From: Acorus gramineus
Taxonomy: Eukaryota; Streptophyta; Magnoliopsida; Acorales; Acoraceae
Direction of reading: 5' to 3'
NCBI GenBank assembly: GCA_030737835.1
Contig: CM060851.1
Span: 310,001-374,000, forward strand
Length of the DNA: 64,000 bases
A program made the position numbers and the translations under genes. Of the stretch, positions 37,601 to 58,300 are shown piece by piece (position 1 is the stretch's first letter; each line of letters starts with the position of its first letter). The notes under the pieces are model-generated. The model was not told the DNA's origin. It did no database searches and saw only the letters and a list, made by a program, of their open reading frames with translations.

Positions 37601-40600
37601 TGAAGTTAAGAGCTCAGTGAATGATGGACATACCCCAAAGTTGAGAGCGACTTATTGATGTTAGTCGCTTCTTTAAGGCGTTCACCTTCAGCTCCCGAAC
37701 TCTTCTGCCTATATTCCAATTTTTAAAAAATCATTCAAAAGTGCAACAACGATGTCATAGTGCATTAACCTTACAAACTAAAGCAACTTTCACGTTACAT
37801 ATCAAAAAGTATAAATAGAAAAATATACAATTATTGGATATAACAGAAACAATGTATTGTCGCATCAATGTAGGTTTAGCTATGGCACATTTTGAAGAGA
37901 TAACCCAAGAAATCTCAAACAAAGTTAAGAGCTCAGTGAATCTCAAACAAAAGAGATCTGAAGAATGATGAAGTTAACCCAAGAAATCTCAAACAAAAGA
38001 GATCTGAAGAACCCAAGAAAATCATCCAGTAGTTTCATACAATAATCAAACAAAGCAAGACGCATGGTCATTCAATCTTTACTAAAAATTGTATTTTTAT
38101 CATTCAAGAAAAATATCAAATTTCCAAACAATATAATATTTACCTCTCTGAACCAGCCAAATCTACAAGATTTAATCGAGCAAACCTATGGTGCATCACA
38201 CCTTGGCATTCCCACTGCAAAATAAACCCCGCCACATACTTATTTTTTAGTGCATTGGACATAAAATATTTCTTATGTCAATGTAAATTACTTAACAATC
38301 AAACAAACATAATCATCAACTAGATATAAGGTATATATGCTTTTTTATAACAAATCAGCAAGTGAAGCATATCAGACTCACCTTACTCTCAATAACACAT
38401 GTAAATACACTGTGCGAGCGGCTGCTTGCTAAATTCATATTTGTAGTAGCAACCTTTCTATTTGTTGCTCCCTGCAAATAAAGCATTACATTGTAGTGAA
38501 CATATATCAAGAAAAGGAATACAATGATGCATAGATACTCTATCCACTTAAAGAATATCAAATATACACGAGATTAAAATATGCATATTAAGCATATTTC
38601 ATACCAACAATGATAATAAATCGGTTCAAATGATATAAAATCTCAGATTCATAGAATCTGATCCAATTAGGTTTGGCTTGTACGTAAAGACAATGATGTG
38701 CAAGAATTCTATATCAATGATGAGCCACCTGAAGAAGCAGCTGAATGACATCACGAGAACATGATACTTCAACCTCTTTAAGATTTTCCACATAAACACC
38801 CTTTTTTGCATCTTCCCTTATCTGCAAATATATCATGAAGCTTCATCACAAAATATTAACATGGAAAGAAAAATTATTCAATAGAATTATCATAATTGCA
38901 AGTGTTGCCTACTGGATAGCCAAAAAAATTATGGAAAAAAATTGGATCACACTTTTGCCACCAAAGCCAGTAAAATTGAAGAAACCAATCCTAAAATGCC
39001 TACAAAATTGATTATATTTTCCAACCAGTAGATAGAAAGAACAAGTGGATGAAGAAAATGGAAACAAAGAGTTGTCAGAAACTGTCACATCTGGATAAAT
39101 TGGCTAATGAGAAGATAAGCAAAATGGCAAGTTAAAAATTATGACACTGATAGAAATACCTGTAAATTATTTGAGGTTGTATCTAAAAGATCGATAATTT
39201 GTTCATTGTATATTTCCAAAAATGAGCATCTGCAAGTAAATCTCAGCTTGTCTTCTCTGCGTGATTCCTTCTCCTATAACTCACCAGGACAGCAAAAACT
39301 GTAAGTTCAATATAGATGGGAAATATAATACATGAGTGGCTGTTCAAAAATCACCAAGATAAAGCAAACTCTCCAAATTCTAGCATACAGACATATATGA
39401 ATCAAATAACAAATTTTGTACAGCTTTTAATAAAACTGGCAAGGTATAAATAATTTTAAAAAATCTTCCAATTGTGCATCAGAAATACAAATATGAGTGT
39501 TTGGCCCACATCCTCAGCAGATCACACTTCCCCAAAAGCAATTGCAGAAATAATGAGATATTCAATCATTTGAAGCAATAAGGCTTAAAGTGGGTACCAA
39601 TAATTAAAGGAGCAAAGGGAGAGGGAGAAGGAGATTCTTGATTTGTTATGTCATATCAATAACGAGTATATACTTGCCTTTTGAATCCTTGAAAATAGAT
39701 GTTCAAAAACACGCGGAGTCATTCCACAATTTTCACTATGTCTTCGAGTGCCACCTTCGATATCCCCCAACATGGTGTGGGTCTTCCCACTGCCAGTCTA
39801 CAAAAAAAAGATTACAAAATCAAGAAACTTTAATTATTTCTAAATAAAGGACGCTGAAATTTATTGCACAGCATTTTAGACTTTCATAACAATTTAAAGG
39901 TATCATTATTAAGTAGCGTAGAAAAGACGAGGAATGATTTTAAAAAATCATTGAGCCCTTAAACAAGAAAGTCAGTATGTTCCTTCTTTTGCAAAATGGT
40001 CGATGAAGTCCTTCATTGAAATGGGGATGCGATGAAACAAGATGGTCAGAAAACGGGTAGATCAACGGTTTTCCTTGACACAATTGGCCATTCCAGAAGG
40101 AACTCATCAGTAAGAGGTTAACAATTCAAGTCTCCTTTAGTGATCATGATCTGTTTGGAAACATTAAGGTATTTCAAGAGTGTTTAATAGTTCCAGGCAC
40201 CATCAACATTGCTTCTCACAATATTGAGCACAGTAGATGTGATCTGCTAATCATCAAGTGTCCTTTTTCTGGCACCACATATGCCCGTCCATTGTTATAA
40301 AGCTAAAATGTCAACATAACAATTCACAAATGACTGAATGATGTCGTGTCCTTAGCAGTACAAAAATCTGAAAACCCATTTAATGCTATCACCAAAGCAT
40401 CTATGTAACAGTCAAATCAAATATTTTTGGGTTTTATGTGAATTAATCCCCTTTTTTTTTTGAGAAAGAAACAAGCATGCAAACATATAGTCGTACTGAC
40501 CTGACCGTAAGCAAACATACAGCTGTTGTAACCTCCCACGCAGTTCTCTACCATTGGCACCCCAGCAACTTTGAACAATTTCTCCTGTTTAGTGAACTCA

Positions 40601-41422
40601 ATCAGCAATGAAATCTTCACTAATATCCAAAAAAAAAAAAAAAAAACAATACAAACAACAAAACAAGAAAAATCAAATTACCTGGCTGACATTCTCATCA
40701 GCCACATGATCAAATGTGAAGCGGGACTCTGGATGCCCACTCCAGGTGATTGTCTGACCACTGTCCTGTCTGATGCACCTATTGCGTCCTTGGACCGATA
40801 TCTCCGAGCTACTAAGAGGACGGACGCGGATCACAACCTACATATCAAGAAAACCAGCAACATTAGTTGAATTAACTTGGATTTTTTTGCACTCTCTCTA
40901 TCAAATACTGTCATAAACCAATTGGAAAACAAACCACCAACAGAAAAACCAAAACACAAACATCTTTTTGTCAGCATCTCACAACATAACTAATTTCTAA
41001 GCAGAAAAAAGCTCCATCTATGAACACATAGATCGGAAGTTGCATAACCAGATATCAAATACATGATTAAAAAAATTCATAAAGAATTTTAAAAAACAGT
41101 TCAGCTTCTTAACATTCAACAAATAACCCAATAAAAAGATCTTCTTAGGATTCGAAAAACCAAAGAAAACCCCAAATTTTCAAGAATCATCAAAAACCCC
41201 CAAAAAAGTCAAAATCCCTAATCAAAATCCAAAAACAAACACAGATCCAGAGAAGATTTGAAGTACCTGCACATTGTGCTCCTTCCAGAACGACGGATCC
41301 TCCTGCAACTCGAATGACTGCATCGACGGGGCCCTCGTCTCCTTCTGATCCGCCGTCGGATGGAAGAGGATCTCTCTTGAGCCGGATTTGAAGAGAGAGG
41401 GAGACTTTAACATGGATTCCAT
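31699..41422 (-). CDS. Kinesin-like protein, KIN-12 subfamily (KIN-12E-like)
   Basis: I assembled 22 exons: 41422-41267, 40837-40682, 40584-40501, 39797-39678, 39273-39160, 38821-38729, 38471-38382, 38214-38144, 37708-37634, 37546-37459, 37177-37119, 37002-36939, 36842-36777, 36388-36230, 36073-35972, 35331-35096, 34891-34822, 34743-34687, 34591-34535, 33894-33835, 33742-33663, 33403-31699; 1253 aa. The motor domain (about 50-390) has P-loop GQTGSGKT (131-138), switch I NLASSRSH (254-261) and switch II DLAGSE (289-294). The tail (about 400-1253) is coiled coil, largely one 568-codon exon. KIN-12 kinesins act at phragmoplast and spindle microtubules. The start at MESMLKS is preferred over an in-frame ATG 84 codons upstream. 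Exon 4 ends at a GC donor. Length matches Arabidopsis KIN-12E better than 12F. Confidence 0.92.
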
Positions 41423-41744
41423 GCCGAAGAAGCTTAGATTTTGCGAGGGCGAAAGGTAGGGCTTTGGGAGATAGAGAGAGAAAGAGAGGGAGTGAAAATG
41501 GTGAGGGGGACGGGGGGAAATGAAAGGGTTCCGTTTTTTTTTTATTTTTATTTTTTTCAAAATGGATGGATCGGACGGTGCATATGGATTTACGTGGACG
41601 GTGGAGATGTGAGTGAATTCAAATTGCGGTGACCGTTTAGAGTGGCTTCGCTTTATTAAATAGGCCGAGACCAATGACTGAAGTTACGAAATTACCCTCG
41701 CACGATATGGGCCGACTGGATCCGGGTCAAATTGATCCACAATG

Positions 41745-42080
41745 GCGCTGATACACTGCATAGTTGCAATATATTTTTAAAAAGTATATATTAGTGTATG
41801 AAAGTATATATTTTATTTTATTTTTTTATACTATACTATTTTTATGGTTTTTAAAGCAAAATAATATACTGACTCTTCCATTAATGTACATGTTATATAA
41901 AATTAAATATATATTGAGATATAATAGTATATTTTTTTGTTTTAAAAAAAAAAAAAAAATTATGTCATACGCTATTATAAAATTTCATATAGTATGATAA
42001 TACAATATATAATACGTTATCATAGTGTATTGAACTGTAAAAGGGATTGTAAAATAGACTGAATGTATGTGTATCAGCGC
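41745..42080. mobile_element. MITE with perfect 12-bp inverted ends (GCGCTGATACAC)
   Basis: GCGCTGATACAC at 41745-41756 is exactly inverted at 42069-42080 (GTGTATCAGCGC). The interior is AT-rich with TATATATT words and no coding frame. Related end-proximal words (TTTTATAACC...TTGTGATAA) occur near 5775-5820 and 7560-7600. The target duplication is unclear. Confidence 0.7.
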
Positions 42081-42261
42081 TCTAATGAATATTTTTTACC
42101 CAAAAATATTACATCATAAAAATACAAATGATTCCAATATAAACAAAACGAATATGTAAAATACAAAAAAATAAAATATAAGTTGTTCTTCATAATATCC
42201 ATCACATAAAACATTTAAAGTTCATAAATACATGTTTTTTATAAATATTAATTTATGTTAG

Positions 42262-42368
42262 AACTGGGGCGAGACAGGGTGGCACGGGTTTTGAAGTCAT
42301 GGAATCCAAACCCGCTCTAATATAATTAGATCGAGTTACCAACAAAACACACTTCATTATCATCCCTA
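42262..42368. mobile_element. Partial GGGATGGCAA-type element
   Basis: Only the right half is present: GGGCGAGACAGGGTGGCACGGG near the left, ending ATTATCATCCCTAC like the right ends of the copies at 30940 and 62524. It is a truncated third member of the family. Confidence 0.5.
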
Positions 42369-44126
42369 CTTTCACACTATATTATCTTGCTAACCACTTA
42401 CACTCATTGTAACAAGTATATATATCCCGTTAAAGTATTTTTATAACTTTTATAAATAATTCTATACAATTTATTAAAACGTATACTTCATTTTTTATAA
42501 AAAGTAAATATTTTATTAGATGAAATATATTTTTTAAAAAATTCAAACATGTGAAAACTACATTTAGCGTTGGAAATGAGATTAGGCATAACATTTCCCA
42601 AAAAATATGATGATCGTGCATAACATGTAAATATGAAGGTGCTTAACATTATCACGTTATAATGCTTTGAAAATAATTATATTTATCTCTTGGTTATTTC
42701 AAGTTACATATTATTATTTGAGAATGAATCTTATGCTCATGAAATTACTCATCGAGATATTAGGATAAATCAATACAAAAATATGCAATAAAATATCCAA
42801 AAATATAACTAAATTGTGTGATCCTTTGATAACATTTAATTATCCAAATATGTATGTATGCATTTGAATTCTAATCCAAATTTAAAAATGATTCGATATC
42901 CAAAAAAAAAATATCTATTCGTGTCTCAATTGAAATTTAAGATCAATTTGTACCATTGGATTTGATCCAAGGACCCACATTCATCGTAATACACTTGTAG
43001 AGCTAGTTTGATAAGAGAATAAATGGTAGGATAATGGGTAATTGTAAAGATAAGTGAATGGAAAAACAACTTGTTCCATTTGAATATTTGATATAAAAAA
43101 TAATCAGGATAAAATACAAACAGTTATCCCAATTTTAAAATGAAAATGAGACTTTTAAAATGAGTAACATTTATCCTCATTTTTTGTCCTAATTTGGTCA
43201 GATGTGAATATGAATAAAATTGATGAACTTTTTATCTCTTAAAATTATAATAATTTATTCTCAAAACCTTAACCTCTATTGAATGAGAAATCACGTACAT
43301 CACACGTCATTCAATCGTTTTATAAGAGTCCAATTCTTTGATAAAAATCATCAACTGCTCTGATTGCAACACTAATTAAAAACTGAAAACATCACAACTA
43401 AGTGGTACGACCAGAGTATATTAATTAAGGAAGGTAATAACCTTGTGCATGTTATAAAAAGTTTTATGAATGTGGAGCTGAATGGGCTGTTTAATTAAGT
43501 TACCACTCTGTTTCATTTTAAACATTTCAGAAGAAGTAACATTACTTCTATCCAAAAACACAAAATAACAATGTGAAGGGTATCTTAAGCTAATTTTTTA
43601 AAAGAAAAACTTATATGTTTATAGGGAGAATTGCAGTACAGTCTGTGTTAAATAGAAAGAAAATTGCCCAAACCAAACAATGGAATCCACAATTGCTGAC
43701 AAAAACAGAGCCCAAATCAATCATCTCAGTACAAGAAATACAAAGTTCCATTGAACCCAGGACCTCCAATTCACATACACAACCAATCCACCCAGATCAT
43801 GAAAGGCAAATTGAAGCAAATCTAATAATCAATCCAATAATAATTACATTAAGCACATTAAATACCTACAAAGTTTAAATTTGTTCATAATATAATGGAA
43901 TGACACTTTCCCACTACAAAGAATAGTCAACGACACTCTCTCGCCTTCTGATTATTCTCAAGACTATGACACAATCACATAGAAGATGATATATACTTCT
44001 GATTTCAAGCCACTCTATATTTTCATAACTAATCTGAATAAATTTTTCACCATTGGATGCAACACCTCGCCAACCAGGCAACAAAATCCAGCTTCAAAAT
44101 CCCAGGAAGAACCAATACAAATGCAC

Positions 44127-52852
<8,726 letters not shown>

Positions 52853-52929
52853 TGCGAATCTGTTTGGAGGTGGCTGATTCGAATGTTTTTGGAATGTGGA
52901 GGGAGTATTGGAAGAGAGAGAAAATCCTT

Positions 52930-52937
52930 TATTTATA
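52930..52937 (-). promoter_or_regulatory. TATA box of the USP gene
   Basis: The minus strand reads TATAAATA 78 bp upstream of the USP ATG, followed by a pyrimidine-rich TCTCTCTCTTCC leader typical of plant core promoters. The foldback MITE begins about 90 bp further upstream. Confidence 0.65.
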
Positions 52938-53027
52938 TTGGGGGCTGATGGGGTGCCGGTTCAAACACGCGGTCCGTTCGATCGCTGATCTCGCCATCGA
53001 ACGGGCCGCCTTTTTTTTATAAAAAAA

Positions 53028-53556
53028 AAGGGGACATATCCATATAACCTCCTGTGAACTGATTTAAATCCATAAAAACCCCTTATTTTTCTTAAAATTC
53101 ATATAACTCCCTGGAAACACCTAGTAAATCCAAATAACCCCTTGAAAAAAATTTACGTTGATAGATGATGAATATTTTGTAAATATTATGTTTGGTTAAC
53201 TCTAGTAGACAACATAATATACTAAAAAAAAACCTACAATGTGTTAAAAATGAGAAAAATCTTATATAAATAACGATTTTATTTCTCTGGATAAAATTTT
53301 ATAATATATCCAGATAAAGTAAAATCGTCACTTTCATAAGATTTTTTACATTTTTAACTCGTTGTAATGATTTTTTTAGTATATCGTGTTTTCAATCAAG
53401 GTTAATTAAATAAAATATGCACAAAATAGTCATCATCTATTAACAAAAACTTTATTCAGATAGTTAATTAGATTTATTAGATATTTTCAGGGTAAATAGA
53501 TTTTAAGAAATATCTGAGGGTTATATGGATTTCAGTGGGGTTGTATGAATTTTTCC
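53028..53556. mobile_element. Foldback MITE, copy 2, upstream of USP
   Basis: It shares ends with the copy at 19281-19719 (ATCCATATAACCTCCTG left; GAAATCCATATAACCC inverted right). The inner arms pair as well: ATACTAAAAAAAAACCTACA...CTTATATAAATAACGATTT on the left matches the inverse of 53300-53395. Transcribed, it would form one long hairpin. It lies about 90 bp above the USP TATA box. Confidence 0.75.
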
Positions 53557-54206
53557 CAAAAAAAAAAATTGTCTTGTGTTTGTAGGTTGATTTAATTTCA
53601 CGTGTTCAGACTCTTCACTCTCATGCTTTCAAAATGGATGTTTATAAGTTATACCACACGTTCTTCTGCGATTTAGTCCAGACTATCCACTGGAAATATT
53701 AGTTTCTTAACTCAATTGAATTTTTCTTTTGAGGATTTCCATTATTCTTTTACTTGTTTTTTTTTTTTTCTCTAAGGTTTTAGAAGGTTGTCTTGATTTA
53801 AAAATTTCATTGTCTTCATTGTATTTCAGATCTTACCTGTTTCATTCATGTTGGACTATTTTTGTTCTTCTTCAACGATAATCTGATGCTTAATTATTTT
53901 ACTCATCTTTCTCAAGCATTGCAGATTCAGGAGTTAATCCGTGCAATACCGAGTTCACTCTTTGGGTCACATTCAATTGAACCAATATAGATGAAATGGC
54001 TGTAGATGCGATATAAGCGATGAAAGCACATGCAGCAGCAGTGTTAGCAAGCCTCTCAAAGCCAATGATTCGAGGTGGGAAGCCATTCAAGCAGTTCGTA
54101 CTAAGGATGGAGTCTTGGGTTTAAGCCATTTTCGGCTCCTTGAAAGATTGGGTTGTAGTGATAGAGGGAGCGTTTATTTGTCGGAGTTGAATGGTACTTA
54201 AGCAGC

Positions 54207-54256
54207 GTTTGGTTGCGCAATTACATGAAGTTAGTTCTGCAATCGTGCAACCAAAC
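54207..54256. mobile_element. Short palindrome with GTTTGGTTGC ends
   Basis: GTTTGGTTGCGCAATT on the left pairs with the inverse AATCGTGCAACCAAAC on the right, with an 18-bp spacer. The same terminal word occurs at 6165-6393 and 63394, marking a small dispersed MITE family. Confidence 0.5.
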
Positions 54257-54442
54257 AATTTTGTAACGCAATTTAAGAAAGCTATTCAATTCAAATAGTT
54301 TTATTGGTTGAAGTATTTTCAATTCAAATTATTCAATTTTTTTATTTACTTTATTATATGTTTTAATTTAACTTAAAAAAATAAAAAAAAGGTGTGAACC
54401 ACAAAACCGGTCCGAACCTTAAGCCCGTTTGTGGCCAGGACT

Positions 54443-54553
54443 ATGGGTGCGCACGGGCCTGATTTTGAACTTTAGGCCCAGCCCGGACCCGAAGCCCCGA
54501 TCAAGGCCCGCCCAAAAAAAGCCCGGCCCAAGCCTGACCCATGGCCACCCCTA
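54443..54553. mobile_element. Short GGCCCGGCC-rich MITE-like element
   Basis: The left end reads CTATGGGTGCGCACGGGCC and the inverted right end CTAGGGGTGGCCATGGGTC, with GGCCCAGCCCGG and GCCCGGCCCAAGCC inside. The ends resemble imperfect inverted repeats. The base composition is far above the surrounding AT-rich DNA. Confidence 0.45.
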
Positions 54554-55347
54554 GGTCCAATGGGTGTTAGGCAATTTGATTGTCTAACGCGTTCATGACC
54601 GTTCGATCTTATCAATTCAGTTTTCAAATTAAAACTTTTTTCTATAATAATTTTTCTCTAAGATATATTTAATATTAATAATATAAGATATATTAATATA
54701 TTTTCTCCGTAGAAATTGGCAACCTTTGTCATATGCCTGGATCAATGCCCAACAGGTTTGGTAAACCTTAACATAAATTAGAATTCCCATATAGTAACAA
54801 AAATCTTCTATCAAGCTATTCAAATGGTTAGAGAGATAAATGCTTCTGATCTAAGACTTTGCGTCACAAATCTTATTCACTTTTTACCATGTTCAAGTGT
54901 AAAAATCAAACCCCTTTTTAAAACAATCATGCAACACTTTGTAATTCACACTAGAAAAAAAAAAAAATTAATTCACATTTGAAGAGCTTTAAGCTATTTA
55001 TCACATCAAATGGCATGGATTCTAATGGCCTTTTTCAAAAAGATTTACTGATGTATGATAATGCAATTTCAATCTAGACAAGAGCATCAGATGGATAAGA
55101 ATGCATGTGCAAAGGTTGATTTCACTAAATATTGATGGAGGAATATTGTTTCACTATTATATGGTCAACTAAAAATAGTTCTGCCCTTATGGCCCCTCCC
55201 TTTTCTGGTGAATCCATTCCTGATATATTAATTTCTGTAAGAAAAACCATTGAACATTACATGTTTATGAACAGTCAGTGAATTACCTATTATACCTTGC
55301 GACGGGTGACGATGTAGAATCCCTTGAGCAAAAGGTTCATCATAGGT

Positions 55348-58300
55348 TTAGAAGCAAACATGAGGAGGGATCAGCTTCCCTGGATTCATAATGTTGTTGG
55401 GATCCAAAGCAACCTTTATTCTTTTCATTGTCCTCAATGCTTCAATGCCAAGTTCTTTTTCGAGGTACTGAAAATGCAAAGGGTCTCTTTAATAAAAAGA
55501 TCACTATATTTTTAATGCAGCAGATACTACGGTTAATATTAAGTTAGTGGCTTATGGAATGATATTGGAGTGACCTTTTTTCTGGGTTTTAAAATTTTCT
55601 CCATACCAAAACATGCCTCAGTTATTGCAGAAAAGTGACCTTCATATAATACCATGTTATATTTCTCTCAGATGTCATGTCTCATAATGAGTGAGAGGTT
55701 GAGGATTTTTTCTCATTGCATACATTGGAAACAGTGGCATACCTTCATTTTTCCAGTGCCAACACCATGTTCTCCTGTGCAGGTTCCTATCCAGGTTACA
55801 AAAAAGGAGGGTAACAATCAGTGGTAGATAGAATTAGTGAACGAGACCTTGGAAGAGAACTAAGACTAAAATGAGGCATCTTTTAACAAAAAATAGTGAT
55901 ATATTGGCAGGGATGATATATTGAGATTTCCTAGCAAACATCCCAGACGCAAATGGAATGCAAAAGAAATCCTTTTAAGTATTCAAATCTGGGTATTTCT
56001 TCACCAGGTGTAATAGCACAAGATCATAAATGATTAGAACAATTAAATGGTTCATTATTTGGGTACCTTCCATTTCTAAAGCAGTATGAACCATGAAATG
56101 ATTCAATCTCTCTGCTTCCCTGCGTTCGTCTTCATTGTTTGGATCAAATAAAATCACAGTGTGGAAATTCCCATCGCCAGCATGAGCAATAACCAGGCTG
56201 GTAAGTTAAAACAACGCCATAAAATAAGTCATGATATGTGAAATTTTTTGTACTTTACCTAGACAAAGGAATCAATCAAAAAATAAACCCTGAATCTCAT
56301 CACGCTATGGAATTTTATGAAAGAAAAGATGAGCTAATTCGATCCTATTTCAACAAAATTATAGTACATAACTAAAGCAAGCCTACAAACCATACTAAAG
56401 ACGATGCATCAAGTAGTTGTTTAGATCTCGATATGCATTCTGCGAGTCGTGACAAGGGTACACACACATCCTGTGAAAAGAGGAGAAGAACAATTCAGAT
56501 CTAAATCCACATTGCTCAAATAGGAAAAATGGCTGCACTCAAAATTGATAAATATGACATCAATAGTAACCAACTTATTAAACCATCATTATTCTATGTC
56601 AAACATTGACATATGTTGGAGTCAGACTCAGGAAGAGTGTGAGAATTACACGGGATAAACAGTGATGATGAGCGTCTTGTTTGAGGAAAATATCAAGTCA
56701 TTTGCCTTGTCAAAGATTTTCGTCATTATCAACTAGATATGCCAGTTTGGAATAAAGGTCCATCAAACTACTCCTATTAAAGATAGTTTATCAAAAGTTG
56801 TAAGAATGGATATTCATTAAGATACCCACTGTTATCATAGCTTCAGAGTCAGGTTGCATAGCAAAACAAGCCCAGAGTGCCTCCTTCCTTATCTACACCA
56901 AAGGAAAGCTTCTTAGAATCTGCAGGTCGAAGACAAGGATAAAACTGGTTTCTTCAAAAAAAATCTTACCACAACAAAATGAAGCCATAAAATTAGATTG
57001 TCTAAAAATATATATATTTTGAACTTTCAGCATAATCAAGATGAAGTTAGAATAGATACAGAGTTTATTTTGAAGCTAAATAAAGACAAAAGCAAGAAAA
57101 GCATCATTGGGTGTTTAGGCTAATTTTACCTTCCACAGCTCCTTTTTAGCCTCAGGTTCTTCAACAAAAACAAAATCAGAACCATCATGCTCAGAAACAA
57201 TCTTTTGAACTATCAATGTCTGTTCACGTGAATATGCCTCTGCAATGATGCACACACAAAATGGTTGAGAGGCATTTCAATTTTTTGGAACACTTCAGAC
57301 TACAAGAAGTTAGAAGGATATGAAATGACAAGAGGTTACAAGTGCTTCAAGTATCTTAACATAATCTCTGCATATGTTTGAAAATTTTAGAGAACATAAG
57401 CTTTGAATATACCAATGAAACATCAAAAGTAGACACAAAATGAAACATAAAAAACATAGGCATTAGGCGATAAGAAAATTCATGATGATCTCCTTAGAAT
57501 TTTAATCTGTTTAAATATTATTCAGCCCGTCAACTTCATGTATGAGTCAACCATGCAATTCTTGTGGGGAATATATAAATCCAAGATTCTAAAATGAAAG
57601 AAAATACTAACAGAGTCTGCATGGAAAAATGGAGTTTCAATTTTTAAATAATGAAGTCACTATATTCGAAAATTTTCAAGATGACATGAACCAATAAAAT
57701 TGGAAAAAGAAAAAGAAAAACACTTTCACCCCATTTTTGCCACACCTGTGCCAATAAATTCAAACATCAATGTTGGAACCTCGGGCAAGTTCTTTCCATT
57801 TGCAATATTAATAGCTTTTATCTGAACCTCATCCAATAGTTCTACCCTTGACACCTAAAATAAAGATAATAGCATAAATTAGCAATTGAAATAATGTTTC
57901 ACAGATATGTCATCCACATGGAATAACAATTGGAATGATCCTTTTCAAAAGTATTACATTGTGTGAGACATTAACACACACAGTTGGAATAACTACAACC
58001 CTACTAACTACACAGCATATTGGTGGTCATTTGGACAGAATAAGATTCTTCTATCAAAAGAGAAATATCAACCTATCCTATACAAGAAAGCACTGAGCAA
58101 TTCATTATTTGATGAAAATGGTGATTCACTATTAGATTTTAACGCAGATACTCTAATTCTACTTGGAAATTTGTATGCTAAAATTGCATAGTGAGAAACA
58201 AAAAGACCACACTTTCTTAAAAGATATTGCAATAAAAAAAATGAAATATTAGAGGCTTCTCCCCCTAAGCAGGAGAAATTATTAAACACATTCTAGCTCT

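Larger units (their letters stand above)
41423..44126. other. Intergenic region between kinesin and USP genes
   Basis: It holds a MITE with 12-bp inverted ends (41745-42080) and half a GGGATGGCAA-type element (42262-42368). The remainder is AT-rich without a recognised gene; positions about 43600-44126 are likely USP 3' flank. Confidence 0.6.
52938..55347. other. Intergenic region between USP and D-LDH genes
   Basis: It contains a foldback MITE (53028-53556), a GTTTGGTTGC palindrome (54207-54256) and a short element rich in GGCCCGGCC words (about 54443-54553). A 63-codon minus frame at 53899-54090 has no domain I recognise. The right end is D-LDH 3' flank. Confidence 0.6.

Noticed and set aside
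41423-41674. In-frame upstream ATG extending the kinesin by 84 residues
   Set aside because: The extension is low-complexity (KKIKIKKKRNP, SFSLYLPKPYLS), includes likely 5' UTR, and has no family match, while MESMLKSPS fits the known start type.
53899-54090. 63-codon minus frame with a hydrophobic stretch ([17 protein letters not shown])
   Set aside because: I considered a transporter fragment but could not match any family; no neighbouring exons continue it. Left unassigned.
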